A DNA stretch of 64,000 nucleotides from Pseudomonas hunanensis (GTDB taxonomy: Bacteria > Pseudomonadota > Gammaproteobacteria > Pseudomonadales > Pseudomonadaceae). Below are positions 34,120-43,734 of this stretch, in pieces; the stretch's first letter is position 1, and the number at the start of each line of letters is the position of its first letter. Both the position numbers and the translations under genes were made by a program. The notes under the pieces were generated by a model. The model worked only from the letters and a program-made list of their open reading frames with translations. It was not told the origin of the DNA and did not search any database. The stretch covers positions 62,001-126,000 of the forward strand of contig NZ_QJRC01000101.1 in NCBI RefSeq assembly GCF_013393325.1. The letters run 5' to 3'.

Positions 34120-36356
34120 GACTTGCCCTCTTCCGCCACGCGGATGCCCACTTCGGCGCACAGTGCCAGGAAGTTGGGGAACGAGGTGGCGACGTTGGCG
34201 CAGTCGTGGATGCGGATCGGCGCACTGGCGCGCAGCGAGGCCACGCTGAAGGCCATGGCGATGCGGTGGTCACCATGCCCGTGTACTTCGCCGCCGCCCA
34301 ACTGGCCGCCGTCGATGATGATGCCGTCCGGGGTCGGCTCGCACTTGATTCCCAGCGTGATCAGGCCGTCAGCCATGACCTGGATGCGGTCGGACTCCTT
34401 CACCCGCAGCTCTTCGGCGCCACGTAGCACTGTGCGCCCTTCAGCGCATGCAGCCGCGACGAACAGCACCGGGAATTCGTCGATGGCCAGCGGCACCAAC
34501 GCTTCTGGAATATCGATACCTTTGAGCTTGGCACCGCGCACACGCAGGTCGGCCACTGGCTCGCCGCCGACTTCACGCTGGTTTTCCAGGGTGATGTCGC
34601 CACCCATCAGGCGCAGAATGTCGATTACGCCGGTACGGGTCGGGTTGATGCCAACGTGCTCCAGCACCAACTCGGAGCCTTCGGCGATAGAAGCTGCCAC
34701 CAGGAAGAACGCCGCCGAGGAAATGTCGGCCGGCACTTCGATGCGGGTAGCGGTCAGTTTGCCGCCGGACTGCAGCGAAGCGACCGGGCCGTTGCTTTCG
34801 ACCGAATAGCCGAAACCACGCAGCATGCGCTCGGTGTGGTCACGGGTAGGCGCAGGCTCGGTGACAGTGGTCTTGCCTTCGGCGTACAGGCCAGCCAGCA
34901 GCAGGCAGGATTTTACCTGGGCGCTGGCCATCGGCAGCGTGTAGGTCAGCCCCTTGAGCTTGTGGCCACCACGGATGGTCAGCGGCGGGCGGCCTTCCGG
35001 GCCGGTCTCGACCACGGCACCCATTTCGCGCAGCGGGTTGGCCACACGGTTCATCGGGCGCTTGGACAGCGAGGCGTCGCCCGTCATGGTCACGTCGAAC
35101 GACTGACCGGCCAACAGGCCCGACAGCAGGCGCATCGAAGTACCGGAGTTACCCACATACAGCGGGCCAGGCGGCGGCTTGAGGCCATGCAGGCCGACAC
35201 CATGAATGGTCACTCGACCATGGTTGGGGCCTTCGATGACCACACCCATGTCACGGAATGCCTGCAGGGTCGCCAGCGCGTCTTCACCCTCGAGGAAGCC
35301 TTCGACCTCGGTAGTGCCTTCGGCCAGCGAGCCGAGCATGATCGAGCGGTGGGAAATCGACTTGTCGCCCGGTACGCGAATCCGCCCGTTCAGGCGGCCA
35401 CCCGGTTGGGCCAGGAAAATCAGATCGTTGGCGTTCATAGCGTCCACATAGGCCCGGCGGGCCAGGATTTTACTGAAATGCTCGCGGGCAACCCGAGCGC
35501 GGGTGAATACACCCAGCAGTTGGTGCCCGTCCCCTTCAGCGATCGCGTCGCGCAAGGCGTCGAGATCGCTGCGATATGTATCAAGCGTGCGCAGGACAGC
35601 GTCGCGGTTGGCGAGGAAGATGTCGTGCCACATGGTCGGGTCGCTGCCGGCGATTCTTGTGAAATCGCGGAAGCCTCCCGCAGCGTACCGGAAGATCTCG
35701 AGGTTTTCATTGCGCTTGGCCAGCGAATCGACCAAGCCAAAGGCCAGCAGGTGCGGCAGATGACTGGTGGCGGCCAGCACTTCATCATGGCGCTCGACCG
35801 ACATGTGCTCCACGTCGGCATCCAGCGCACGCCACAGGCGGTCGACCAAGGCCAGCGCCGCCGGGTCGGTTTCGACCAGCGGCGTGAGAATCACCTTGTG
35901 CCGACGGAACAGGGTGGCGTTTGAGGCCTCTACCCCGCTTTGCTCGGAGCCGGCGATGGGATGGCCTGGAACGAAGCGTGGCAGGCGCTGCCCGAAAACG
36001 GCGCGCGCCTCACGAACGACGTTGCCCTTGGCACTGCCGACGTCGGTGATGATCGCATCACCCAGGTCGAGCTGGGCCAAGCGGGCCAGGACTTTCTCCA
36101 TGGCCAGGATTGGCACGGCCAGCTGGATGACATCGGCACCGACACAGGCAGCAGCCAGGTCTTCTTCGCAGCGGTCGACCACGCCCAGGGCCACGGCCTG
36201 CTTGCGCGAAGGGGCATCCAGGTCGACCCCGACCACTTCCCGGCACAGGCCGCTTTCACGCAGGCCCTTGGCGAACGAGCCACCGATCAGGCCAAGGCCG
36301 ACCACGACCAAGCGGTTGATGATTGGTGCGGGTTTGGTTTTTGCTGCATTTACCAC
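34116..36356 (-). CDS. tyrA-aroA: Bifunctional prephenate dehydrogenase / EPSP synthase fusion
   Basis: One 746-residue protein joins two enzymes of aromatic amino-acid synthesis. Residues about 1-295 are Tyr[12 protein letters not shown] (NAD site), G-H-P-I-A-G-S-E and S-H-L-P-H-L-L-A-F. Residues about 310-746 are Aro[21 protein letters not shown], and R-V-K-E-S-D-R-I. AroA makes EPSP from shikimate-3-phosphate and PEP; TyrA oxidises prephenate or arogenate for tyrosine. The GTG at 36356 is chosen; codons upstream lie in a REPIN. The stop overlaps cmk. This fusion is known in Pseudomonas. Confidence 0.95.
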
Positions 36357-36400
36357 TGATGCGAACCCTGTTCTGAAATCTGGACAGCCTGTGAGACCGC

Positions 36401-36505
36401 AGGGGGCTGCTTTGCAGCCCATCGCGACACAAGGCCGCTCCTACAAGGGACTGCGTACTCCTGTAGGAGCGGCCTCGTGTCGCGAAGGGCCGCGCAGCGG
36501 CCCCG
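36401..36505. repeat. REPIN between pheA and tyrA-aroA
   Basis: Two inverted REP units: 36422-36445 and 36462-36485 are reverse complements over 24 bases with one mismatch, around the core GTAGGAGCGGCC. Each is flanked by a small hairpin (GGGCTGC.../...GCAGCCC and GGGCCGCGCAGCGGCCC). It begins inside the upstream end of the tyrA-aroA open frame, supporting the downstream GTG start. Confidence 0.9.
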
Positions 36506-36516
36506 GCAACCTTGAA

Positions 36517-37611
36517 TCAAAGCACCGCCTTTGGATAAGAGCCCAGCACTTTCAGCGCCACAGCTTCCTGGCTGATCTGCTCGAGCACCGCCTTGATCAG
36601 CGGGTCGCGGTGGTGGCCAACGAAGTCGATGAAGAACACGTAGGTCCACTTGCCGCTGCGCGACGGGCGGGTCTCGATACGGGTCAGGTCGATGCCGTTC
36701 TGGTGGAACGGCACCAGCAACTCGTGCAGGGCACCTGGCTTGTTGCTCATCGACACGATGATCGAGGTCTTGTCGTCACCGGTCGGTGGCACTTCCTGGC
36801 TACCGATCATCAAAAAGCGCGTGGAGTTGTCCGGGCGGTCTTCGATTTTCTCGGCCAGGCGGGTCAAACCGTACAGGTTGGCCGCCATGTCGCCGGCGAT
36901 CGCCGCCGAGTTCCACTCGCCCTTGACCCGTTTGGCCGCTTCGGCGTTGCTCGACACGGCCACGCGCTCAACGTTCGGGTAATGCGCGTCCAGCCACTTG
37001 CGGCACTGGGCCAGCGACTGGGCGTGGGAGTAGATGCGGGTGATGCTGTCGGTCTTGGTGTTCTCGCCCACCAGCAGGTGGTGGTGGATACGCAGCTCGA
37101 CTTCGCCGCAAATCACCATGTCGTGCTCGAGGAAGCTGTCCAGGGTGTGGCTGACCGCACCTTCGGTGGAGTTTTCCACCGGCACCACGCCGAAGTTGAC
37201 GGCACCGGCCGCCACTTCACGGAACACTTCGTCGATGGCCGCCATTGGCCGGCTGACCACCGCGTGGCCGAAGTGTTTCATGGCCGCGGCTTGGGTGAAC
37301 GTACCCTCGGGGCCGAGGTAGGCGACTTTCAGCGGCTCTTCCAGGGCCAGGCACGACGACATGATTTCGCGGAACAGCCGCGCCATCTCTTCGTTGCCCA
37401 GCGGGCCCTTGTTGCGCTCCATCACGCGCTTGAGCACCGCAGCCTCACGCTCGGGACGGTAGAACACCGGCTTCTCGCCTTCTTTCAGCGAGGCGGTCTT
37501 GACCCGGGCCACTTCTTCAGCGCAACGGGCGCGGTCGCTGATCAGCTCGAGGATTTTCTCGTCGAGGCTGTCGATGCGTACGCGCAGCGCCTTGAGCTCC
37601 TGTTCGGACAT
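36517..37611 (-). CDS. pheA: Bifunctional chorismate mutase / prephenate dehydratase (P-protein)
   Basis: Chorismate to prephenate to phenylpyruvate. Residues 1-90 are an AroQ mutase domain (R-I-D-S-L-D-E-K-I-L-E-L-I); residues about 95-270 are the dehydratase (Y-L-G-P-E-G-T-F-T-Q-A-A; V-P-V-E-N-S-T-E-G-A-V); residues 285-360 are an ACT domain with G-A-L-H-E-L-L and E-T-R-P, the phenylalanine-binding motifs (E-S-R-P in E. coli), so feedback inhibition is likely. 364 aa, normal. The start codon overlaps the serC stop by one base, indicating coupling. Confidence 0.97.
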   Translation of the reverse strand: MSEQELKALRVRIDSLDEKILELISDRARCAEEVARVKTASLKEGEKPVFYRPEREAAVLKRVMERNKGPLGNEEMARLFREIMSSCLALEEPLKVAYLGPEGTFTQAAAMKHFGHAVVSRPMAAIDEVFREVAAGAVNFGVVPVENSTEGAVSHTLDSFLEHDMVICGEVELRIHHHLLVGENTKTDSITRIYSHAQSLAQCRKWLDAHYPNVERVAVSSNAEAAKRVKGEWNSAAIAGDMAANLYGLTRLAEKIEDRPDNSTRFLMIGSQEVPPTGDDKTSIIVSMSNKPGALHELLVPFHQNGIDLTRIETRPSRSGKWTYVFFIDFVGHHRDPLIKAVLEQISQEAVALKVLGSYPKAVL

Positions 37612-38696
37612 CAGCCGTGCTCCTTCTCGAATTCAGCCATGTAGCCCACCAGCGCGTCCACCGCCTCCAGGCCCAGGGCGTTGTAGATGGAGGCACGCAT
37701 GCCGCCAACCGAACGGTGGCCCTTGAGATTGAGCAGGCCACGGGCGTCGGCGCCGGCGAGGAAGGCCTTGTCCAGGCGCTCATCAGCCAGGCGGAACGGC
37801 ACGTTCATCCACGAACGAGCATTGACGCTGATCGGGTTGGTGTAGAAATCGCTGTTGTCGATGAAGCCGTACAGACGCTCTTTCTTGGCGCGGTTGCGCT
37901 GCTCCATGGCGTCGACGCCACCCTGCTCTTTCAACCACTCGAAGACCAGGCCCGAGAGGTACCAGGAGTAGGTGGCCGGGGTGTTGTACATCGAACCGTT
38001 GTCGGCCGACACCTTGTAGTCGAGCATGGTCGGGCAGCTGCTGCGGGCGCGGCCCAGCAGGTCTTCACGGACGATCACCACCACCAGGCCGCTTGGGCCG
38101 ATGTTCTTCTGCGCGCCGGCGTAGATCAGGCCGTACTGCGACACATCGATCGGACGCGAGAGGATGTCGGACGACATGTCGACGACCAGCGGCACGTCAC
38201 CGGTTTCCGGCACCCAGTCAAACTGCAGGCCGCCAATGGTCTCGTTGGACGCATAGTGCACGTAGGCCGCGCTCTTGGTCAGGCTCCACTCGTTCTGACC
38301 TGGGATGGCCAGGTAATCGTATGGCTTGGCGCTGGCGGCGACATTGACGTTGCCAAAGCGGCGCGCTTCCTCGATGGCCTTTTTCGACCAGATACCGGTT
38401 TCGATGTAGTCGGCGGTACCGTTTTCCGGCAGCAGGTTCAGCGGGATTTCAGCGAACTGCTGGCTGGCACCACCCTGCAGGAACAACACCTTGTAGTTGG
38501 AGGGGACGGACAGCAGGTCACGCAGGTCCTGCTCGGCCTTTTCGGCGATGGCCACGTAATCGTCGCTGCGATGGCTCATTTCCATCACCGACAAGCCCTT
38601 GCCACGCCAGTCCAGCATCTCGGCCTGGGCGCGCTGCAGGACAGCGTCAGGAAGCGCGGCAGGGCCTGCGCAGAAGTTAAAGGCTCGTTTGCTCAC
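37611..38696 (-). CDS. serC: Phosphoserine aminotransferase
   Basis: PLP enzyme for serine and pyridoxine synthesis: 3-phosphohydroxypyruvate to phosphoserine. R-A-F-N-F-C-A-G-P-A-A-L-P is the standard N-terminus; G-G-A-S-Q-Q-F binds phosphate; the Schiff-base Lys is in A-G-A-Q-K-N-I-G-P-S-G; H-R-S-V-G-G-M-R-A-S closes the active site. I use GTG 38696 (361 aa, V-S-K-R-A-F-N-F); another GTG two codons upstream is equally open. It follows gyrA and its terminator and is coupled to pheA. Confidence 0.97.
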   Translation of the reverse strand: MSKRAFNFCAGPAALPDAVLQRAQAEMLDWRGKGLSVMEMSHRSDDYVAIAEKAEQDLRDLLSVPSNYKVLFLQGGASQQFAEIPLNLLPENGTADYIETGIWSKKAIEEARRFGNVNVAASAKPYDYLAIPGQNEWSLTKSAAYVHYASNETIGGLQFDWVPETGDVPLVVDMSSDILSRPIDVSQYGLIYAGAQKNIGPSGLVVVIVREDLLGRARSSCPTMLDYKVSADNGSMYNTPATYSWYLSGLVFEWLKEQGGVDAMEQRNRAKKERLYGFIDNSDFYTNPISVNARSWMNVPFRLADERLDKAFLAGADARGLLNLKGHRSVGGMRASIYNALGLEAVDALVGYMAEFEKEHG

Positions 38697-38755
38697 ATCC
38701 ACTCTCGCTCTGCCAAATAGAACAAATTCGTTGTTGCCTGCTGCAATCAGTCAAA

Positions 38756-38777
38756 CGGGGCGACCTTGGTCGCCCCG
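38756..38777 (-). terminator. Terminator hairpin after gyrA
   Basis: A perfect inverted repeat CGGGGCGACC/GGTCGCCCCG with a 2-base centre stands 17 bp after the gyrA stop. Only a short T-run (TTTG) follows on the minus strand, so some read-through into serC is possible. Confidence 0.75.
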
Positions 38778-38794
38778 CTCGGGTTTACGCTTGC

Positions 38795-41560
38795 TTACTC
38801 TTGCGGGGCCTCTTCGGCGCCAGCAGCTTCTTCGTTGTCTGGCGCTTCAGCCTCGACACCCTCCTCGTCCGCCTCGACCACATCATCGAGTTCGTCCTCG
38901 GACGGCTCCTGGATACGCTCCAGGCCCACCAGCGTCTCATCAGCCGCCAGCTTGATCAGCGTAACGCCCTGGGTGTTACGGCTCAGGCTGGATACCTCGC
39001 CAACCCGGGTGCGCACCAGCGTACCCTGGTCGGAGATCAACATGATCTCCTCGCCTTCCTGCACCTGGATAGCACCGATCAGCAGACCGTTGCGCCCCTT
39101 GGTACCCATGGCGATCACACCCTGGCCACCACGGCCGCGACGCGGGAACTTGGACAGCGGGGTGCGCTTGCCGAAGCCACGCTCGGACGCGGTGAGGATC
39201 TGCGAGCCCGACTCGGGGATCAGCATGGAAATGATGCGCTGACCTTTACCCAGTTTCATGCCGCGCACACCACGCGCGTTACGGCCCATTTCACGCACTA
39301 CGCTCTCAGCGAAGCGGATGACCTTGCCGGCGTCGGAGAACATCATGACTTCTTTGGCGCCGTCGGTGATGGCCGCTGCAATCAAGGTATCGCCTTCCTT
39401 CAGCTTCAAGGCGATCAGGCCGTTGGAGCGCGGACGGGCGAACTGCACCAGCGGGGTCTTCTTGACGGTGCCGGAGGCGGTAGCCATGAAGATGTACGCG
39501 CCGGTCGGCTCCGCCACCCACTCCGGAGTGTCGCCGTCTTCTTCGTCGACTTCCTCGGCCTCTACCAGCTCACCTTCGAGCACGGTGTCATCCGCTTCTT
39601 CCAGCTCTTCGTCGAGGTCGGCGTTCTGCTGCAGCGCTTCGAGGTCGATCTGCAGCATGGCGGTGATGCGCTCACCCTCCTCCAGCGGCAGCAGGTTGAC
39701 CAGCGGGCGACCACGGGCAGCACGGGACGCTTCGGGGATTTCGTAGGTCTTCTTCCAGTACACCTTGCCCTTGCTGGAGAACAGCAACAGGGTGGCGTGG
39801 CTGTTGGCGACCAGCAGGTGCTCGATGTAGTCCTCGTCCTTCACGCCAGTCGCCGACTTGCCTTTGCCGCCACGGCGCTGGGCCTGGTAAGCGGACAATG
39901 GCTGGGTCTTGGCATAACCACCGTGAGAGATAGTGACCACGCGCTCTTCTTCCGGGATCATGTCGCCGTAGTTGAGGTCGTGGCTGGCATTGAGGATTTC
40001 GGTACGACGGGCATCGCCGTATTCGGCGCGAATGGCTTCCAGCTCTTCGCGGATCACTTCCATCAGGCGCTCGGCGCTGCTGAGGATGCGGATCAGTTCG
40101 CCGATCTGCTCGAGGATTTCCTGGTACTCGGCCAGCAGCTTCTCGTGCTCCAGGCCGGTCAGGCGGTGCAGGCGCAGGTCGAGAATGGCCTGAGCCTGCT
40201 CAGGCGACAGGAAGTACTTGCCATCATGCAGCCCGTACTGTTCCGGCAGGTCCTCTGGGCGGCAGGAGTCGGCGCCAGCGCGCTCGACCATGACCTGCAC
40301 GGCGCTGGATTCCCACGGCGTGGAAACCAGGGCTTCCTTGGCTTCGGACGGGGTCGGCGAGGCCTTGATCAGGGCAATGACCGGGTCGATGTTGGACAGC
40401 GCGACCGCCTGGCCTTCAAGGATGTGGCCACGTTCACGGGCCTTGCGCAGCTCGAACACGGTACGGCGGGTCACCACTTCACGGCGGTGACGGACGAACG
40501 CTTCGAGCAGGTCCTTGAGGTTGAGCAGGCGCGGACGGCCATCGACCAATGCCACCACGTTGATGCCGAACACGCTCTGCAGCTGGGTTTGCTGATAGAG
40601 GTTGTTGAGCACCACCTCCGGCACCTCGCCGCGACGCAGCTCGATGACGATGCGCATGCCGTCCTTGTCGGACTCGTCGCGCAGCTCGGTAATGCCTTCG
40701 ATCTTCTTCTCTTTGACCAGCTCGGCGATCTTTTCGATCAGGCGTGCCTTGTTCAGCTGGTACGGCAGCTCGGTGATGACGATCTGCTGGCGGCCGCCTA
40801 CCTTGTCGATGTCTTCGATCTCGGAGCGGGCACGCATGTAGATGCGGCCCCGGCCGGTGCGATAGGCCTCGATGATGCCCTGGCGACCGTTGATGATGCC
40901 GGCAGTCGGGAAGTCTGGCCCAGGAATGAACTGCATCAGTTCATCAATGGTGACGTCCGGGTTGTCGATCAGCGCCAGGCAGCCGTCGATGACCTCGCCA
41001 AGGTTGTGCGGCGGAATGTTGGTCGCCATGCCCACGGCGATACCGCTGGAGCCGTTGACCAGCAGGTTGGGAATACGGGTCGGCATGACCGCCGGAATCT
41101 GCTCGGTGCCGTCGTAGTTGGGCACCCAGTCGACGGTTTCCTTGTGCAGGTCGGCCAGCAGCTCGTGGGCCAGCTTGGTCATGCGCACTTCGGTGTATCG
41201 CATGGCCGCGGCGTTGTCGCCGTCCACCGAACCGAAGTTGCCCTGACCGTCGACCAGCAGGTAGCGCAGCGAGAACGGCTGGGCCATACGCACGATGGTG
41301 TCGTAGACCGCGGTGTCGCCGTGCGGGTGGTACTTACCGATCACGTCACCGACCACACGGGCGGATTTCTTGTACGGCTTGTTCCAGTCGTTGCCCAGTT
41401 CGCTCATCGCATAGAGAACGCGACGATGCACGGGCTTCAAGCCGTCACGCGCATCGGGCAGCGCTCGCCCGACAATCACGCTCATCGCGTAGTCGAGGTA
41501 AGACTGTCTCAGTTCGTCTTCGATATTGACCGGGAGGATTTCTTTGGCCAGTTCGCCCAT
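38795..41560 (-). CDS. gyrA: DNA gyrase subunit A
   Basis: Breakage-reunion subunit of gyrase, 921 aa. The active-site Tyr122 is in A-A-A-M-R-Y-T-E-V-R. The quinolone-resistance region reads G-D-T-A-V-Y-D-T with Thr83 and Asp87, the wild-type residues for Pseudomonas, so no classic resistance substitution is seen. The GyrA box Q-R-R-G-G-K-G begins the C-terminal wrapping domain. That domain contains an acidic insert (residues about 650-675, many Asp/Glu) and an acidic tail after residue 890, features shared by Pseudomonas GyrA. ATG 41560. Confidence 0.98.
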   Translation of the reverse strand: MGELAKEILPVNIEDELRQSYLDYAMSVIVGRALPDARDGLKPVHRRVLYAMSELGNDWNKPYKKSARVVGDVIGKYHPHGDTAVYDTIVRMAQPFSLRYLLVDGQGNFGSVDGDNAAAMRYTEVRMTKLAHELLADLHKETVDWVPNYDGTEQIPAVMPTRIPNLLVNGSSGIAVGMATNIPPHNLGEVIDGCLALIDNPDVTIDELMQFIPGPDFPTAGIINGRQGIIEAYRTGRGRIYMRARSEIEDIDKVGGRQQIVITELPYQLNKARLIEKIAELVKEKKIEGITELRDESDKDGMRIVIELRRGEVPEVVLNNLYQQTQLQSVFGINVVALVDGRPRLLNLKDLLEAFVRHRREVVTRRTVFELRKARERGHILEGQAVALSNIDPVIALIKASPTPSEAKEALVSTPWESSAVQVMVERAGADSCRPEDLPEQYGLHDGKYFLSPEQAQAILDLRLHRLTGLEHEKLLAEYQEILEQIGELIRILSSAERLMEVIREELEAIRAEYGDARRTEILNASHDLNYGDMIPEEERVVTISHGGYAKTQPLSAYQAQRRGGKGKSATGVKDEDYIEHLLVANSHATLLLFSSKGKVYWKKTYEIPEASRAARGRPLVNLLPLEEGERITAMLQIDLEALQQNADLDEELEEADDTVLEGELVEAEEVDEEDGDTPEWVAEPTGAYIFMATASGTVKKTPLVQFARPRSNGLIALKLKEGDTLIAAAITDGAKEVMMFSDAGKVIRFAESVVREMGRNARGVRGMKLGKGQRIISMLIPESGSQILTASERGFGKRTPLSKFPRRGRGGQGVIAMGTKGRNGLLIGAIQVQEGEEIMLISDQGTLVRTRVGEVSSLSRNTQGVTLIKLAADETLVGLERIQEPSEDELDDVVEADEEGVEAEAPDNEEAAGAEEAPQE

Positions 41561-41846
41561 GAGAAGCCTGATTCCTTTTTCTGGTGAAACTTCGCAGCTC
41601 CATCAAGGGCCGAACGAAGCTCGCCGCCGCAGCGCATATGGGTGCGACGACTTACGACAAATCAATGAGTTGTGCCATGGATCTGCGCAATGAAGGCCGC
41701 CGTGATGGGCGGTCCTGGAAACTGCCGGATGTTATCACAAAGGCGGGGGCGGTGGGGAGATGTGGCAGGTGGTCTCAGGTGGGTTTGAATCTTGAATTTT
41801 CATTGCCTGTACCGGCCTTTTCGCGGCGGTACAGGCAATACAGGCA
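41561..41846. promoter_or_regulatory. Intergenic region with gyrA promoter and mtnA-end hairpin
   Basis: Gap of 286 bp between the end of mtnA and the start of gyrA. A 12-bp inverted repeat (ATTGCCTGTACC 41802-41813, GGTACAGGCAAT 41828-41839) around a 14-base centre containing TTTTCGCGGC resembles a degenerate Pseudomonas REP and probably also terminates mtnA. The rest should hold the gyrA promoter. No exact -35/-10 pair is claimed. Confidence 0.55.
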
Positions 41847-42923
41847 TCAGTGCAACCGCTTGCGGCAAATCAGCTGGGCCAGCTTGGCAGTATCCGGGCG
41901 CTCGACGATGCCGCGCTCGGTCACGATCACATCGATCAGGTCGGCCGGGGTCACGTCGAATACCGGGTTGAACACCTCGACATCCGGCACCGCCGGGGCA
42001 CCGCCAAAGTCCAGCCACTCGTCGGCGTCACGCTCCTCCAACGGGATATCCTCGCCCGTGGCCAGGTTCAGGTCGATGCTGGTGCTCGGCGCTACCACCA
42101 TGAACCGCACACCATGATGCATGGCGCTGACCGCCAGCTGATAGGTGCCGATCTTGCTGGCCACGTCGCCGTTGGCGGCAATGCAGTCCGCCCCCACCAC
42201 CACCCAGGTGATGCCTTTGGTCTTCATCAGGTGGGCCAGCGCCGAATCGGCGCACAGGGTCACCGGGATGCCTTCGTTGGCCAGCTCCCAGGCGGTCAGG
42301 CGCGAGCCTTGCAACCAGGGACGGGTCTCGCCGGCATAGACCCGCTCGACCATGCCCTCCAGGTAACCGGCGCGAATAACCCCCAGTGCGGTACCAAAGC
42401 CGCCGCTGGCCAGGGCGCCGGCGTTGCCGTAGGTGAGCAAGGCCTGGGCATTGCCCTGATGGCGACGGATCAGCTCGATACCTTGCTGGGACATGGTCAG
42501 GTTGGCTTCACGGTCGCTTTCATGGATAGCCACGGCTTCGGCTTCCAGCGCGGCGAGCACGTCTTCGTCCGCTCGCAGGCGCAGCAGGCGCTCGCGCATG
42601 CGGTTCAGCGCCCAGAACAGGTTGGCAGCAGTGGGGCGCGCTTCGGCCAGGGTGAGAAAGTCTTCTTCCAGGTCCATCTCCCAATCGCCACCCTGGGCCA
42701 GCCGCTCTTCAAGGGCCAGCACCAGGCCGTAGGCGGCGGCAATGCCGATGGCCGAAGCCCCGCGCACCACCATGTCGCGGATCGCCGCAGCCACCTGCGC
42801 AACATTGTCGCAGGCCAGCCAGCGCTCTTGCGACGGCAGCAGACGCTGGTCGAGCAGGTGCAAGGCGCCGCCCTGCCAGCGGATCGCGGTCACCTTCTCC
42901 GCCGCCAAAAGTCGCTCGCGCAT
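41847..42923 (-). CDS. mtnA: Methylthioribose-1-phosphate isomerase-like protein
   Basis: Isomerase of the methionine salvage pathway (MTR-1-P to MTRu-1-P), eIF2B-like fold, 358 aa. The start is ATG 42923 with GGAG 5 nt upstream; the frame extends further but M-R-E-R-L-L-A-A-E-K is the known N-terminus. R-G-A-S-A-I-G-I-A-A-A-Y-G and G-T-Y-Q-L-A-V are family motifs. Two expected active-site blocks are changed: the usual H-C-N-x-G (catalytic Cys) reads T-Y-G-N-A-G, and the usual G-A-D-R-I reads G-A-D-C-I, so a Cys appears next to the catalytic Asp. It is divergent from ubiG (110-bp gap). Confidence 0.9.
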   Translation of the reverse strand: MRERLLAAEKVTAIRWQGGALHLLDQRLLPSQERWLACDNVAQVAAAIRDMVVRGASAIGIAAAYGLVLALEERLAQGGDWEMDLEEDFLTLAEARPTAANLFWALNRMRERLLRLRADEDVLAALEAEAVAIHESDREANLTMSQQGIELIRRHQGNAQALLTYGNAGALASGGFGTALGVIRAGYLEGMVERVYAGETRPWLQGSRLTAWELANEGIPVTLCADSALAHLMKTKGITWVVVGADCIAANGDVASKIGTYQLAVSAMHHGVRFMVVAPSTSIDLNLATGEDIPLEERDADEWLDFGGAPAVPDVEVFNPVFDVTPADLIDVIVTERGIVERPDTAKLAQLICRKRLH

Positions 42924-43033
42924 CACCTCTCCCTGTCGTTCGGATATCAAAAGCCGGCGATTATAGCGACCCTTGGGGCTGAGCGCTCGGGTATACTCCG
43001 GCGCAATTTTGCGAAGTTTCAGAGGACTGTTCA

Positions 43034-43732
43034 ATGAGCAACGTCGACCGCGCCGAAATCGCCAAGTTCGAAGCGCTGGCCCACCGCTGGTGGGACCGCG
43101 AAAGCGAGTTCAAGCCGCTGCACGAAATCAACCCGCTGCGCGTCAACTGGATCGACGAGCGGGCCAGCCTGGCCGGCAAGAAAGTGCTGGACGTAGGCTG
43201 CGGCGGTGGCATCCTCAGCGAAGCCATGGCCCTGCGCGGCGCCACGGTCACCGGTATCGACATGGGCGAGGCACCGCTGGCAGTGGCCCAACTGCATCAG
43301 CTGGAGTCGGGCGTGCAGGTGGAATACCGGCAGATCACCGCTGAAGCGCTGGCCGAGGAAATGCCTGAACAGTTCGACGTGGTCACCTGCCTTGAAATGC
43401 TCGAGCACGTGCCCGACCCGTCTTCGGTGATTCGCGCCTGCTACCGCATGGTCAAGCCTGGCGGCCAGGTGTTCTTCTCCACCATCAACCGCAACCCCAA
43501 GGCCTACCTGCTGGCCATCGTCGGCGCCGAATACATTCTGAAAATGCTGCCGCGCGGCACCCATGACTTCAAGAAGTTCATCCGCCCGTCCGAGCTGGGT
43601 GCCTGGAGCCGCGATGCCGGCCTGCAGGTAAAGGACATCATCGGCCTCACCTACAACCCGCTGACCAAGCACTACAAGCTCAACAGCGACGTCGACGTCA
43701 ACTACATGATCCAGACCCTGCGCGAGGAATAA
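43034..43732 (+). CDS. ubiG: Ubiquinone biosynthesis O-methyltransferase
   Basis: SAM-dependent enzyme that performs both O-methylations in ubiquinone synthesis. W-W-D-R-E-S-E-F-K-P-L-H-E-I-N is the UbiG N-terminal signature; V-L-D-V-G-C-G-G-G-I-L-S-E is SAM motif I; D-V-V-T-C-L-E-M-L-E-H-V-P follows. 232 aa, normal. AGAGGA precedes the ATG. It is the first gene of a + strand set ubiG-mupP-yciK with 2-bp and 21-bp gaps, the common Pseudomonas arrangement. Confidence 0.98.
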   Translation: MSNVDRAEIAKFEALAHRWWDRESEFKPLHEINPLRVNWIDERASLAGKKVLDVGCGGGILSEAMALRGATVTGIDMGEAPLAVAQLHQLESGVQVEYRQITAEALAEEMPEQFDVVTCLEMLEHVPDPSSVIRACYRMVKPGGQVFFSTINRNPKAYLLAIVGAEYILKMLPRGTHDFKKFIRPSELGAWSRDAGLQVKDIIGLTYNPLTKHYKLNSDVDVNYMIQTLREE

Positions 43733-43734
43733 GC

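Noticed and set aside
38795..41560. Quinolone-resistance mutation in gyrA
   Set aside because: Residues 83 (Thr) and 87 (Asp) are the Pseudomonas wild-type states.
38801..41587. 928-codon ORF on the + strand opposite gyrA
   Set aside because: Antisense shadow of a GC-rich gene; no ribosome-binding site or domain, and the minus-strand GyrA is certain.
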